From contig CM026433.1 in assembly GCA_014871385.1 (NCBI GenBank), positions 8,665,078-8,729,077 of the forward strand: a stretch of DNA of 64,000 nt, in the 5' to 3' direction. Source of the DNA: Ceratodon purpureus. Its lineage: Eukaryota > Streptophyta > Bryopsida > Pseudoditrichales > Ditrichaceae. Of the stretch, positions 19,907 through 32,197 are shown one piece after another. Position 1 is the first letter of the stretch, and the number at the start of each line of letters is the position of its first letter. The notes beneath the pieces were generated by a model that worked only from the letters and a program-made list of their open reading frames with translations, was not told where the DNA came from and did no database searches. Both the position numbers and the translations under genes were made by a program.

Positions 19907-22900
19907 TCACTCGGATAACTCCGCAAGGGTTTTCATCCCGGCGGCAGAAATGAGTTTCCGGTGCTGAGGGGCTGGTAGTGCCTTTGTAAGCACATCAGCG
20001 ATGTTTTTGGCGGAGGCTACCTTCCTAATCTCAATCTGTCCTGAGTCGGTAAGCTCTTGTGTGTAACCGAATATATGCGGGTTGATATGTTTCACCCGAT
20101 CGGACTTGATGAAACCTCGATGAGACTTGCTCGATGCATGCGGCGTTGTCTTCGAAAATGACCGTCGGCTTGGGGTTTGTGGAAAAACCAGCCATTGTGA
20201 AGATGGCTTCCTGCATGGTCCGGAGCCATACAGACTCCCGAGCTACCTCATAGAATGCAAGTAACTCCGCATGGTTCGTGGAGGTGGCGGTTGTTGTTTG
20301 CTTGGTGGAGCGCCACGAGATTGGGGCGCCGTTTTTGATAAAGATCCACCCGGTCTGAGACTTGCCGGATGCTGGATCAGTCTTGAAACCTGAATCTGCG
20401 TAGCCAATTATTTCGCCGGGGCCGCGAGTGAAGTGAAGTCCCAGATCTTCTGTCCCACGGTGGTAGCGCATCAAATGCTTGACGCCTTGCCAATGTCTTG
20501 CGGATGGGCGTTGGCTGTGCCTCGCTAAAACGCTGACGGCGAAACTAATGTCCGGCCGTGTGTTGGTTGCTAGATACAGCAAAGCTCCCACGGCTGCTAA
20601 GTATTGCCGTTTCTCTATCTCCTCCTCCTCGGGTTCGCTGGGGCGATATGGGTCTTCTTCGGTCTTGGACTTGCCGATCATAGGGGCAGAGAGGGCGTTG
20701 GCGGTTTCCATGTTGAATGTGCGTAGCAGCTTGCGAGTGTAAGTCTGTTGGTGAAGTAGCAAGCTTCCATCTGCAAAATGCTTGATTTGCAGTCCAAGGC
20801 AAAACGAGGTTCGGCCTAACAGTTTCATCTCAAACTGTTTGGTTAGGATAAGCTCTACTTCTTTGGTTAGGTGCGGAGTTCCTATGGAATTCAAATCGTC
20901 CACATAAACTGCCAATATCACAAATTCCTTGTCGGATTTCAAGACAAAGATGCATGGTAGGGCGGGGTGGGTGGTGAACCCATGGGCGATCAAGTATGAC
21001 TTGAGATGGTGGTACCAAGCGCGCCCGGCTTGTTTCAAGCCATATAATGCTTTGCATATCTTAAGTCCCGAAAATTTTCCAGGTTGGGTGGGAGGGAGCT
21101 GGGGTAAGAATCCCGGGGGAGGTTTGATATGGAGTTCTGTATCTAAGTCTCCGTAAAGGTAGGCAGTCACCACGTCTAGCAGCCTTGTTTCTAGCGACAG
21201 CTGAACTGCTAGGCTTAGCAAGTAGCGAAACGAGGTGCTGTCCATCACGGGGGAGTATGTTTGCTCAAAGTCAATCCCGGGTTTCTGAGTGTAGCCTTGG
21301 GCTACCAATCTAACTTTGTACCTAAGGATATTTCCGTGCTCATCTCGCTTGCGAGTGAAAATGAGCTTGTGGCCTATGGACTGGGTTTGGAGATTTGTAA
21401 CAAGGGGGCCAAACACGGCTCTCTTGCGAAGGGAGTCATACTCGGCCTTAATGGCCGCTTTCCATTGGGGCCAATCAGTCCTGCTTTTGGCCTGATCTAG
21501 GGTCGAGGGTTCGGGCTCTAAGCTGGTGAGCCTGGTTACAAAGGTCTCGTGATCATCCCAAGGAATGTCACTTGGTGGTTCAGGTGCCTGGTGATTGACA
21601 TGGAGTGACGCTCGGGTGCGAGGATTGGTGGTCTTGCGGCGCTTTTGAGGTGGCGCTGCGGGTACTAGGTTGCCTGCACCCGGGAGTGGGCTGCGGACTA
21701 TGCGCGGGCCGGTTTGGAAACCGTTCGGGACCTTGTCTGCTAAGTCTGCTAAGGCAAGAAGTTTGCGGACTTCTATGTCCGGGAGTGCTGTGCGAGGGTC
21801 CGGGTTCATAGTCAGGGTCTCCTGATCTTTGAAGTTAAGTGGTTTGCTGCTCCTGGACTGGAATCTAGGCATTGCGCCGGGAAAGCTAGTCTCTATGAAC
21901 TTGCAGTTCTGGAATCTAGCTTTGAGAATGTCATCCTTGTTTGGGAGCTTGTACCTAATGATGCTAGGGGAATCAAAACCAAGGTAGATCCCTTTGATTC
22001 TATGGGGTTCCATGGTTTTCATTTTAGGTTCAGGTGTTGGGACCCAAACTTCCCAGCCAAAGGTTCTTAGGTGGGAAACTATAGGTGTGCGCCCGGAGGC
22101 AATTTCTAGGGGTGTTTGCGTTTGGAGCAAGGTTGGGCGCAGCCTAAGTAAGACTGCAGCATGCAAAACTGCATGCCCCCAATATGTTGCAGGGAGTTGG
22201 GCATGGAAAAGGAGGGGGCGGACTATGAGCTGGATCTTTTTGATAAATGCCTCAGCTAGGCCGTTTTGGGAGTGCTCATATGCAACTGAGTAGGAGAGTT
22301 CTATGCCTGTGGCTGTGCAAAAGTCCTCAAAAGCATGTGACTTGAATTCTCCTGCGTTATCTAGTCTAAGGTGGCGGACTGGATACTCAGGGTAGTGGTT
22401 GCGAAACTTGAGCAACATGGCTAAGGTCTTGGGAAACACCATATTCCGGGTGGTTAGGAGTGACACTTCAACGTGACAACCGGAAGCATTGACAAGTACG
22501 AAGAAGTACTGAAACTGACCTGAAGCAGATGTGATGGGGCCGCACCAATCTCCATGCAATCGGAAGAGAGGTGGGGGCATTTCACCCGGGAGTTTCCAGC
22601 GTGAAGGTTGGCGGATGAGCTTGCCTTCCATGCAGGTTGCGCATTCTTTGACATGCTCCGCGTCGCTAGAGCACATGTCGTGCCCACCCAGCAGCGGGAT
22701 CATGCGCCGCATCATGGTTGTGCCTGGATGACCTAGTCGCTTGTGCCAAAGGTCGGGCCGGTGATGGGCAGCGAGGAAGGAAGCTTGGCCAGTCCCGAAG
22801 GGAAGGTGGTGACTCGCGCTGGGGCGGCCAGTGACCTCTTCCGCACCCAAAGTGGTGGGGGTAACGCCGCGGATGCTGAGCAAGTAGAGCCCATTTGCAC

Positions 22901-24284
22901 CGGCGTGAGCTGCGGCAAGGAGTTTGGGCCCTTGGCGTAGCTCCAAGATTTCAGTGCCCTGCTCGCTGGCAGTGGACACATGAATTTTGTTGGCCCGGAG
23001 GTCGCGGTAGCTGATCAAGCTCCTTGGCGCCCCGGGAGCATACATTGCTTTTTCGCAGATGAGGGGGGCTCCTCCGGGCAACACTAGGTGCGCTCGGCCC
23101 TCACGGAAGCGGAATGTCCGTTTCCCTGCGATTGTGATTAGATCACAAGTTTGCCAAGGCTCATTTCGAGTTTTGAACTCAAATAGAGCTTGGTCTTGTA
23201 AGATGGTGTGTGTCGAGGCACTATCAAGCAAGGCAATGTTGGCCTGATTGCTAGTGACCCTCGTGTTTATCATATAGTTTTCTGGGTCAAGTTCAGTGAG
23301 GGTGAGGGAGGGGGCATCGAGGGTGTGAGTCTCCCTCTTTCCCCCCCTCAGAGCCTGCAGCTCCTTATACATGTCAATTATGTATTGCGAGGCACGGCAA
23401 TCACGAGCATAATGGCCCTGCCTGCCACATTTGTGGCAGGTTCCCTTCACTGTTTGAACTGGAGAACTAGATGAGTCTTTCTTGGGTTTGCCCGCGTACC
23501 TTGTTGTTTTGGACTTATTCCATTGGTGCCGCGGCTTCCAATCTCCCTTGGGTTTGCGGCGTGGGGCTTCGGAGTTATGAGACTCACGGCTTGCTCCGGT
23601 TGGCTTGGATGCTGTTGATGGTGTTGGTGCACTCTTGGCGAGTGGCTGGGACACCTGGGAGTTGTGAATCTCCTTCCTAGGGCGCTGTTCTGAGACCTTG
23701 AGCATCACTTGCTGGTTCTGTTCTCCAACCTGCAAATTTCTCATCAATTCAGCGTAAGTAGGGTATCTCAACATCCTGTACTGCTGAGTCAACGCGTATG
23801 TGGCTACGGGGAAGGAGTTGAGCGTTTTGTTAATCAGCTCTGCCTCAGAAATCTTGATGCCGCAGATCTTAAGTTGTGCTGTGATCCGATGCAGTTCAGA
23901 GTCGTAAGCACTCAGGTTCGGGAAATCTTGCACCCGGAGCTGCGACCAGTCTTCTTGAGCCTGCGGCAGTGAGACTAGTGCATCCTGCGCAAAACGAGCT
24001 TTAAGGGCGTCCCAGAGCTTGGCTGGGCTCTCTTCCGGCAGGTACTGCATGCGCAAGCTAGCGTCCATATGTCTGCGCATTGTGAGTAGTGCCTGCCAAA
24101 GGTAGGGTGGCGGTATCTCATCTTCAGGGTGAAGATCTAGGCATGCGTCAAGTTCCTCTGCAGCTAAGGTTGCTCTAATGTTAAAGCTCCAGTCTGGGTA
24201 ATTGGAACCGCTGGCCTCTAATGGATCAAAGATTAAAGGGGCTGTCCGAGTATCTCGGCGAGGCTGGTTGGCTTGAGTAGCCAT
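19907..24284 (-). CDS. Copia gag-pol polyprotein with one C-terminal frameshift
   Basis: ATG is taken at 24284 (MATQANQPRR). In order: gag with zinc knuckle CHKCGRQGHYARDC; protease with LLDSASTHTIL (DSA instead of the usual DSG); integrase with the HKRLGHPG...C-x2-C zinc finger and a DWCGPI...DNAGEFKSH core; reverse transcriptase with LDVVTAYLYGDLD, ALYGLKQAGRAWY and YVDDL; and RNase H with YADSGFKTDP and TNHAELLAFYEVARESVWL. The long frame ends at 20031. The expected C-terminal sequence (HINPHIFGYTQEL to a stop at 19907) is in another frame, so a one-step frameshift lies near 20100-20125. It makes the capsid and enzymes for retrotransposition; this copy is probably impaired at its RNase H end. 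Confidence 0.93.
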
Positions 24285-24513
24285 GGCGATCACTGCTGGC
24301 CTACTAATTGTGCTAAGTTGGCTGCCCTATGGAATGGCTCGCTCTCTCTCTCATCAAAGTCACACTTCTCACTGTGAAGCTACTTGCTATTTTGATCGAG
24401 GGGAGGAGGGCGGGGGGAGGGAGGGTGGGGGAAAAATAAAAATCAGTAAAGACAAAACATCCCCTAAAAACAAAGCATCCTCCTAAGACGAAAACACATG
24501 GGCGGTAAAGACA

Positions 24514-24528
24514 AATGTGCTGATAACG
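24514..24528 (-). other. Primer-binding site candidate
   Basis: Directly inside the 5' LTR, the minus strand reads CGTTATCAGCACATT. TATCAGCAC resembles the initiator-tRNA-Met-complementary sites typical of copia elements. Position and similarity are the only evidence. Confidence 0.55.
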
Positions 24529-24822
24529 TGTTAGACAGTGAACCATGGGGGTGAGCCAAGACATACACCAAAAGAGAGTGAGAGCTTGGAAAGCTCTCCC
24601 TTTATATAGTAGAGGGAGTTGTACAATCAGCCGCCAAGGCATTAATCATCATCAGTCATGCCCTTAACTAAACCGTTGTATATATAGTACGGTAGATAGT
24701 GGGGATATGGTTAGATCCTAAGTGGTTACCGGGAACTGGATGGAAACTGGGAACAGGAAGGTGAAGCGTCTGTGGATGGATGGGAAAACTCCGGAGTGGG
24801 GATGAGAGTCCCTATTTTAACA
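24529..24822 (-). repeat. 5' LTR of the young copia element
   Basis: 294 bp, same orientation and sequence as 19547-19840 except for two observed substitutions. It contains a TTTATATAGTAG motif at about 24600-24611 and TATATATAG near 24679-24687. Their use as a promoter on the minus strand was not tested. Confidence 0.95.
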
Positions 24823-24880
24823 GTTGCGCTTTGAAGTGAGCAATGCTTTTATTAACGCCAAGTTTCAATTCCTTGAGATA
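24823..24880 (-). pseudogene. Decayed copia pol, start of reverse transcriptase
   Basis: The minus strand reads KLGVNKSIAHFKAQ, matching the copia block that precedes the LVAKGYTQ motif. It is the upstream piece of the element found at 19278-19546. Similarity fades beyond about 24880. Confidence 0.65.
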
Positions 24881-25457
24881 TTTATTATAAAATATTCTTG
24901 TTCAATTGTTATGTGTTATGTTCTTGTAAGATGGTGTTTTGATACTAAAGCTTGAGATAGTAGCATGGCTTTTAAATTATGTAATAAGTTTTTTGAATAA
25001 GATTGATTATATAAATTTGATAATTCCTCTTAGCATCTTATTGAAATAAGTATCATTTACCATTACTTGTGTTGTCTAAACAGATGCAGACTCTTTCATG
25101 AACGTGGATCTTACAAGTAACCTTCCTGAACATAAGGCTTCCATTAAAGACTCAAAAAATAAATTGATTAAATTAGCACAAGCAAACCAATTGATTGGGT
25201 TCTCATTGGTTCTGAACTATGAGACCGATGTCAATGACCAAACACTTGGACCAAATTTTCTAGAGGATGCTAAAAATCTAGAGGACTATTGATTTAATTT
25301 TAATAAAAAAGAATGCAACAATATTTTTTTTGTTTGCCTCATAGTACTACATAGATTTCTTCATTTTTCATTTTAAGGTTTCATGTAAATATTACGTTAT
25401 ATATATAAACCTTATGTGCAATAAAATTTCATTTAATCTCTAAAGTTCTTTAACTAT
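24881..25457. other. AT-rich DNA, no clear gene
   Basis: A 64-codon plus-strand frame (25098-25292) has Asn/Asp/Lys-rich content and no recognisable domain. The remainder is AT-rich and may be remnants of the old copia element. Confidence 0.4.
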
Positions 25458-25724
25458 CATTAGGAGAAAATTGTGGTCACAAAGGGGCCTTTGACATTCA
25501 CATGTGCGAAAAAATCTGACCCCAAACCGTGCACTTTTTATGGTGGCACCAATTGTGCCATTTGAGCAGTGAAATTCTGTGGATTCAACACTGTAGCGAT
25601 TGTCACTGTCAACGAGCAGCAACACGGACCGATGGTATTTTATGGGGAGGAGTGTGTGGGCAACTGTTCACCTACCACGAGTAGTCTTAGAAGGCCCCTT
25701 TGAGACCCCATTTTTCTCCTAATG
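25458..25724. mobile_element. 267-bp non-autonomous relative of the 17.7-kb element
   Basis: Left end CATTAGGAGAAAATTGTGGT and the inverse right end CATTAGGAGAAAAATGGGGT continue into CAAAGGGGCC on both sides, as in the large element's ends (CAAAAAGGCC). More of the large element's ends is recognisable inside: GCACTTTTTATGG on the left (compare GTACTTTTTGACATGG) and TAGGTGAAC on the right. There is no coding capacity. Flanks (TTAACTAT and GTTTCACC) show no target duplication, again like the large element. Confidence 0.8.
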
Positions 25725-27579
25725 GTTTCACCAAAAAACGCTTCAAAACTACCATTTTCAATGTAAAAAGCAAGAATGACTAAAAACTCATTATTTTCTA
25801 ATTTTAAACGTAAAATATTAAAAAATATTAAAGATGCCAATAAATATTTATAGAAATATTCTCAAAGGTAACGGATGTGATTAGCATGGCTGCCCGAATT
25901 GTCCACCGATCAGAAAAATTCACTTCGGACACTATAACTATGTTTTTAAGTGTTTCATTGAAAAAAATTAGATTACCTCAAAGTTATGGATTATATTCAC
26001 AAAAAAATAAAAAATAAAAATCTAAAATTAACATTATAGGTACTTGCCCAAGATTTAAAAAGCCCATTCTATGACAATTGTCCTTTAGAGATTAAATATT
26101 ACAAAAAAACGTTCACAACAAAATTTTAATTGCAGGCTTTTTAAATGTAGAGAGGTTTCTTAAATGATTTTAATTAATTATTAGTTTAAATTTCAATTTC
26201 AGGAGTAATAGTAATTTTAAAGTTTTTTTGGAACTTTTTTTTATTTGGATTTTACAAGATGATGGCTATGCCAACAAGTTTCTTTCAGTTGCTCCTCTTT
26301 AAAATAGAAATTTTATCAATTGTAGCAACATATAATCTATAACTTATGGTTTTAATAATGATCGTTTTGATTTATTTATTTTAAGATGTAATATAACTAG
26401 ATATTTTTTGGATGAATGAATTTTCTAATCACATATGGCAATTTATAAGCGGCGGATGAAAGGAGCAAAATAACTCCCTCTTGAAAATTGATGAAATGGA
26501 GTTAGTGACAACTCCAAATTGACAACATATACACATGAGTGAGACCTTTCCAGATTTGAAATAGGTGCACAAGAATTAGATAATTCAACGATGAAGTAAA
26601 TTGGAATTAAACTATTTTATGTTTAAAAGGAAAAATTAGACTACTCCATATTAAAAAGTGAAAGACTTAAATGTCCATAAGTTTTAGCTAATTTCATAAC
26701 AGAAAGTAAAAGAACTTTGACTATAAATTCCAAAGGTAGGAAGAGAAGAATTTTTTTATTTTGTTTTATTATTTCAGGCATGTGTATATTTGATAATTAG
26801 TTGTATTAATGTATGTTTTCAAGGTATCAATTCAACACTATGAAGAAATACACTAAATATTGTAATGTTTGTGAACATGGCATTGACTATCATTCACAAT
26901 TATGTAGTCATCAATTGAATAAAGTAGCGCAAGTGTTTCCTTGGATTTCTACTTTAGTGCCCCCACTAATGTTTGGTCTTTCCAATGACAAGAGCATGAG
27001 ATCATAAATGATTTACTTTTTATTGAACTAATATAGTCAATTACATTAGCTTAGCCATCTACAACTCCTTTTTACTCTCAAAATACATATCTTCATTGGA
27101 CTATAATTAGTAACAATGGTTCTAGTTTGTCTAATAGAGTTGTAGATACTTTGTTGAGGGATGCTTGTTTTAAAATTTGTTCTACTATTAGAATTACAAA
27201 ACTTCTCATTTAGATCAGCAGCAGATATGGAAAACATGAACAATTTTTGTTTAGCAAATCAGAAAACATGAACATTTTTTATTTAGCAAACAGATGAATG
27301 AAAAGAGTACTTTGTTTAAGGACATGTTTTGAAGTTTAAAGATTCTATTGAACAAGTGAAAACATTGTTCTCTTGTAAGAAAATGAATGAAGACTACATG
27401 TTGGGTCTTCTAAGTTAAAGACAACTTTATTCCACTCCAGCAACTGCTACAAATTGGTGGCGTGACATGCTGATATGTACATTGCACTACTTCTCTACTT
27501 ATTTTTCATAGTCTTTATCTTTATTTTTTAATTTTATCTTTGTATTTAAGATAATTCCTTTATTTATATATTTATTTTT
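25725..27579. other. AT-rich gene-poor DNA
   Basis: No gene is supported. A 60-codon frame at 26813-27007 with Cys/His-containing YCNVCEHGIDYHSQLCSH could be an N-terminal remnant of the Plavaka-like element downstream, but no conserved block confirms it. Confidence 0.4.
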
Positions 27580-28540
27580 ATGTTTTATCACTATCTATAC
27601 TTTTTCAATTTTAATGTCATATTTTTTATTTTTTATATTATGCAAGATCATGTTGGTAATATTAGTGTTGGAGGTATAATGGTACTTATAATCTTATATA
27701 GTAAAGAAACAACACTTTTCAAAAACAAAAAAACTATTGGAAACTCAATAATCCTCAACATTAATAGTATTTCTTGCAAAAATCGGTATCTTAAAGAAGA
27801 TCATAGTTTGATTAAAACATTACATGTAGATACCGTATTGTGTGCAGGTACTGGAAATTTCTCATCTGTAGCGCGCAATTTCATAGTAAATTTGAGGAGA
27901 CTATTGGGATATGGCAGAGATGTACTCCTTTTTAAGAGATTTATTCTCTCTCAGAAGTACACCTTAATTGACCCTAAAGTTTGTGGTACCACATTTTTCT
28001 TCGATCTTCAAGAGAGAGTGTAGTATATTGTATATAGAAATAACAATGGTCAATACGACATCTTGGCTATGGCCATGACCGATGATCTATGTGAAGAATT
28101 ACAGGAGCGTGTATATGTAAAAAAAATAATTCAAATACTATTATTAGATCTCATGTCGAAGAAGAAGTGGAATATATAAGTGATTGACATCTTTGCAAAC
28201 TCAAGATTCTCCCCTCTCCATAATTACTTATTTATTTATTTTCTATGAAATTGTCATGTATTAAATATCGATACATTGGTTTAAAAAGAAATGTACATAT
28301 ACCATGTGCAAGTTACATGTACTTATGATCCTGAAAGATGTCAATATCCGTGTAGCATTTGCATGTGTTTTACTTGTGAATTGAAGGATGTACATATTCT
28401 TCATACGTTGAGAACCAAAGCAACAATGAAACAAATTGTCAACAACATTTTGACTACAACCACTGCTTTGGAAGCCGATCGAATTTCAAAAGAATATTCT
28501 CCTCATCAAGTGAATGTATATTTTTCATGCCAACTTTAAT
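27580..28540 (+). pseudogene. Decayed Plavaka/KDZ-like transposase
   Basis: The frame at 27580-28023 contains GGIMVLIILYSKETTL followed by IGNSIILNINSISCKNRYL. This fits the Plavaka-transposase block that reads roughly G-x-I-x-P-I-I-L-x-S-D-K-T-x-L ... I-x-L-T-I-G-N-I-S. A second frame at 28291-28539 has YPCSICMCFTCELKDV...LRTKATMKQIV, resembling the Cys-rich block further downstream in such proteins. Frames are separated by stops and AT-rich sequence, so the copy is dead. Further fragments up to about 31210 could belong to it. The family call is from motif memory and moderately sure. Confidence 0.5.
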
Positions 28541-31500
28541 ATTTCATTTAATCATATTAAATGATGTGTTATTATTTGCATATGTGATTTATATAATTAT
28601 TTTCTAAGATAAATTTTCTATAAAGAATTAAAAATAAATTCGTATACTTATATGATATTTGTAGATTATCTGTAATGTGCTTTTTAAAGATTTGTTGGGG
28701 ACAATACAGCGTTTGGCAATTCGTGCCTTGTTTTGAGTATTAATATATTACATCAAGTAGACCTTTGAGTGTTCAGAACATTGATTGACATAGTGCAAAT
28801 GATAGCCCAAGGTCATTCCAATGGACGCCTGATTCTTTTTGAATTAGAGAGAAAGTTATTAATTATCAAAGAAAATGCACAATTTGACAAATTCAAAGTG
28901 CCCAACAATATTCCAAAAGGATCTTTTTTATCTCAAGCAAGTTATGTTGCTTTTGAATTTTGCTCTATTATGTAGATTAGTTACTATCTATATTATAATA
29001 CAATTATTGTTGTATTTTTATTTTATTTTATTTAGTTCAATTTTAAATAGATTACATTAATTTATTGGTGATATTATTTATTTATTTTTTAATTTTGTAT
29101 AGAAAGAACATCAAATTTAATATTTTTTTAAAAAATTGGTTATTAAATAAGGTATTTTCAGCAATTTAATGATTTTTAATAATAATATTTTTTCAAATAA
29201 GGTTTTGAAAAAGGTTATTGTATTTTGTTTTTTTGATTTATATGAAGAAGATGTTATAAGTGCTATTGTGAAATTCTTGAGATGGTATCAAATGGCATGC
29301 CGCAAAAAAAGAGTATAATATTGTATTATTTACAAGATTAAATGATTTAATGAGTGAGTAAGTGTTTTACTTTAATACTAATGTATTTTTTTGTTTGCAT
29401 GATGTATTGGCAAACGTTGACAAGGAATGTCAAGTCCCGGCTGCAGCGCAACAAGGGCATACAGAGGTGCTCCGTTTCTTGCTTCGTCTTTGTCACCCTC
29501 ATTCTTGCATTCCTATAACCTCAGCAGCCTTCACCACTGCGCAACGCTCTTACCTCGCCATTCTCCACATTCTTGACTGAGAAACGATAATGACCCATGG
29601 GGTTCCGTTCTTTGCTTGGACACAGTGAGAGCTCAGTAGGAGTAGCCATGCTCTGACTACGGAGAAACATCCAGCAGAGCCTCATTAGGGATCGCTCGTT
29701 GTTCTAGATGACCCACAGTGAGTAGAAAGATTTTAGCAGAGCTCTTTGCATGTAAATTGGATTTTGTAAAGACATTTGTAGCATTGTTTAAAAGGGTATA
29801 TTCTTTTGTCTAAGAGGTTTTATTAACAGCTAATGTTTGTTTATAGTTATGAGGAGATGTATATATGAAGGTGTATTGTGGTGAAATCGTTGTTGCAAAT
29901 GATTAGGTCCCTTTCTGTTTTGTTGTTTGATGTTCTTTCATATTGGATATCCGTCGCTTTATTTGATGTTATGCCTTGAATTACTTATATGGTTTGAGTT
30001 GTATAGGCTGAGTAGTTAATACTTGTACACTAGTAATTATGGACTTTGAGGACTGTATAGCGCTGATTTTAGCATTTGCATGTTCACATATCATATTTAG
30101 GACGATTGGAATGGACAAATTTGATAAGCCTAAGAAAGTCTACTTGCCTTTAAATATTGTATGTGAAAATACCCTTTTTAATTCAAAATCTTAAAATTAA
30201 GATGAATTAAAAAACATGTCAATATTGTAATTGTTCTTTTTTATTTAGTAATTTTTTTAAAAACTATAGATTGCTAAAATAAAATCTTGCAAATTTTTTA
30301 AAATATTGATTTTTATTATAAATTTATTTTAATTTATTATGTTGCATTTTTCATTATTACATACACAAAAGTTTTGATGAACATATGCACATTATTTCTA
30401 TAGATTTATAATTACATTTATAAGCTCATTTTTTTACCATAGATTTAATTTTTTGTGTATATGCTCATTTTTCCATCTAAATATGTTATTTATGCAATGG
30501 ATAATGGAAATGGGGGAATATGTGACGAAGGTTACATTACAAAATTTGACTATAAAAAGACAAAAACTAAGGTTTTAAAATGCAATTTAAGTGGTTATCT
30601 TGAAACAAACGATTTAACAAAACTTCAACAAGTTTTGCATAATTAGCTTAAGATTAGTATACTTGATAAAGTGTTTGGATGCATATTCAAATTTTAATAA
30701 TATGCCAACATATGAGGTAAATAAATGCACATTACAAAATTTGAATTAAATTTTTAATATTTTTTTATAATAAAAATTATAATCTCTTTCTCTTCATAAA
30801 ATTAATGTATGAATTATTTCTTTGTTTTTTTTAACATCACCTTCAAATCTATACAACTCCTGCTCTAGTACCATTTTGGAACTTTTAATATGAATAAGCA
30901 CCTACATATGCACGAGCTATTCTTAATATTATGGTAGGAGTTCGTTTAAGAGTGTTTATTTATGATCAGAAAACACAAGAGATGAAAAAAAACTTCATTT
31001 GGGCAATTGAGAGTTTTATTCAAATGCCCTGTTAGGGACAACAATATAGAACATACGTACAAAGAATTTGCACTGTTGAAAATGAATTCTTTTGTAGGTG
31101 TTGACAATGTATGTGATTGTCTCAAATTGAAATGGGAAAAAGTAGGTGCAATGTCTTTTGGAATAGTTGAAACTTTTTTTTATTATATAAGCTATATAAG
31201 TGCTTTCTGACTTTGTAACGGATATTGAATATTTTGTTAATAAATTCAAATTTTGAAGTATATAAGAGTGGGCATAATATGTGCCAAGCCTTCGTCCTAC
31301 AATGGTCTATGGTAAATAATTCAATTTTTTTTAGTTTTTCCCAAATTTTAATGATATTTAATACCACTAAAATTTAACATAGAATTTATATTGTATTGGT
31401 ATTAAATTATATAAGTTTAATATATTATTCTTTACACCAATTTAGCCCAAATTCAACATAAAATATAAAAAAACTACAATTTTGACGTAATTTTTTTTCA

Positions 31501-31716
31501 TTAATTTTATAAGCTTATATATATTTATTATTTTTATTATTTTTACGTTACTTTGTAGAGTACTAAAAATAATATAAAATTTATGTTAAAAAAATGATAT
31601 TACATTTCTGTTCCAGTATACAATATTTTGATATTGAATTTACATTGATTTCTCTCCAATTAATATAAAATCAAATTTATAGAGACTTTCGTGATGTAGT
31701 TTCACTGCACATGCTT
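28541..31716. other. AT-rich DNA with scattered transposon-like scraps
   Basis: Very AT-rich (runs of A/T over tens of bases). Short frames at 28769-28975, 30455-30646 and 31007-31210 are plausible remnants of the Plavaka-like element. A frame at 29410-29580 contains AAAQQGHTEVLRFLL, which looks like part of an ankyrin repeat, but it stands alone. No intact gene is supported. Confidence 0.45.
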
Positions 31717-31854
31717 GGGATACCCCCAACACATATCCAATACCCCCGAACACCTATCCAATACCCTCCCAACACCTATCCAATACCTTCCCAACACCTA
31801 TCCGATACCCTCCCAACACCTATCCAATACCCTCCCAACACCTATCCAATACCC
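31717..31854. repeat. 22-bp tandem repeat
   Basis: About six copies of a unit close to CCTATCCAATACCCTCCCAA (plus CA) lie end to end with few substitutions. It is about 350-480 bp upstream of the SKI2 start codon, so it may fall in that gene's promoter or 5' leader. Confidence 0.9.
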
Positions 31855-32197
31855 AGGGTGATACTGAGGCGCCCTTCGGTTGCAGGCTGCTTGTGTATGT
31901 TTGATGAGAAACCACACTCCGGTGAAGTTGCATCGACGATCATTCTACTTTGACTTAAGTTAAGCTAGTTCCGGCATTTCGGTGTTGGTGCCTCTGCGAT
32001 GGTGTTGCCGCTGGATTGGACTTAATCAATTGTATGGGATTCGAGTGAAGAAGTTCGATGCCAGGCGTTTGGAAATGCTCAAGGACGAAAGTAGCGGGAG
32101 CGCTGTGTTGAAGAAACCCTAGCTCGTGCTAGTGTGGGAGGAGGATTTCGGAGCTTCGATCGATTGGTGTTCTGTCAATGCTGTGGCCTTGATCGCC

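Larger units (their letters stand above)
19547..24822 (-). mobile_element. Young Ty1/copia LTR retrotransposon
   Basis: A 5,276-bp element lies on the minus strand with two 294-bp LTRs in the same orientation (19547-19840 and 24529-24822), each TGTTAGACAG...TTAACA. The flanking 5-bp target duplication is GTTGT on the left and GTTGC on the right, and the empty site restores the K-A-Q-L-L-A codons of the older copia element. It encodes one gag-pol polyprotein. Only two LTR differences were noted (near 19808/24790 and 19834/24816), so insertion was recent. Confidence 0.95.

Noticed and set aside
29362..29580. Ankyrin-repeat gene
   Set aside because: One partial repeat-like phrase in an isolated 72-codon frame; too little to call a gene.
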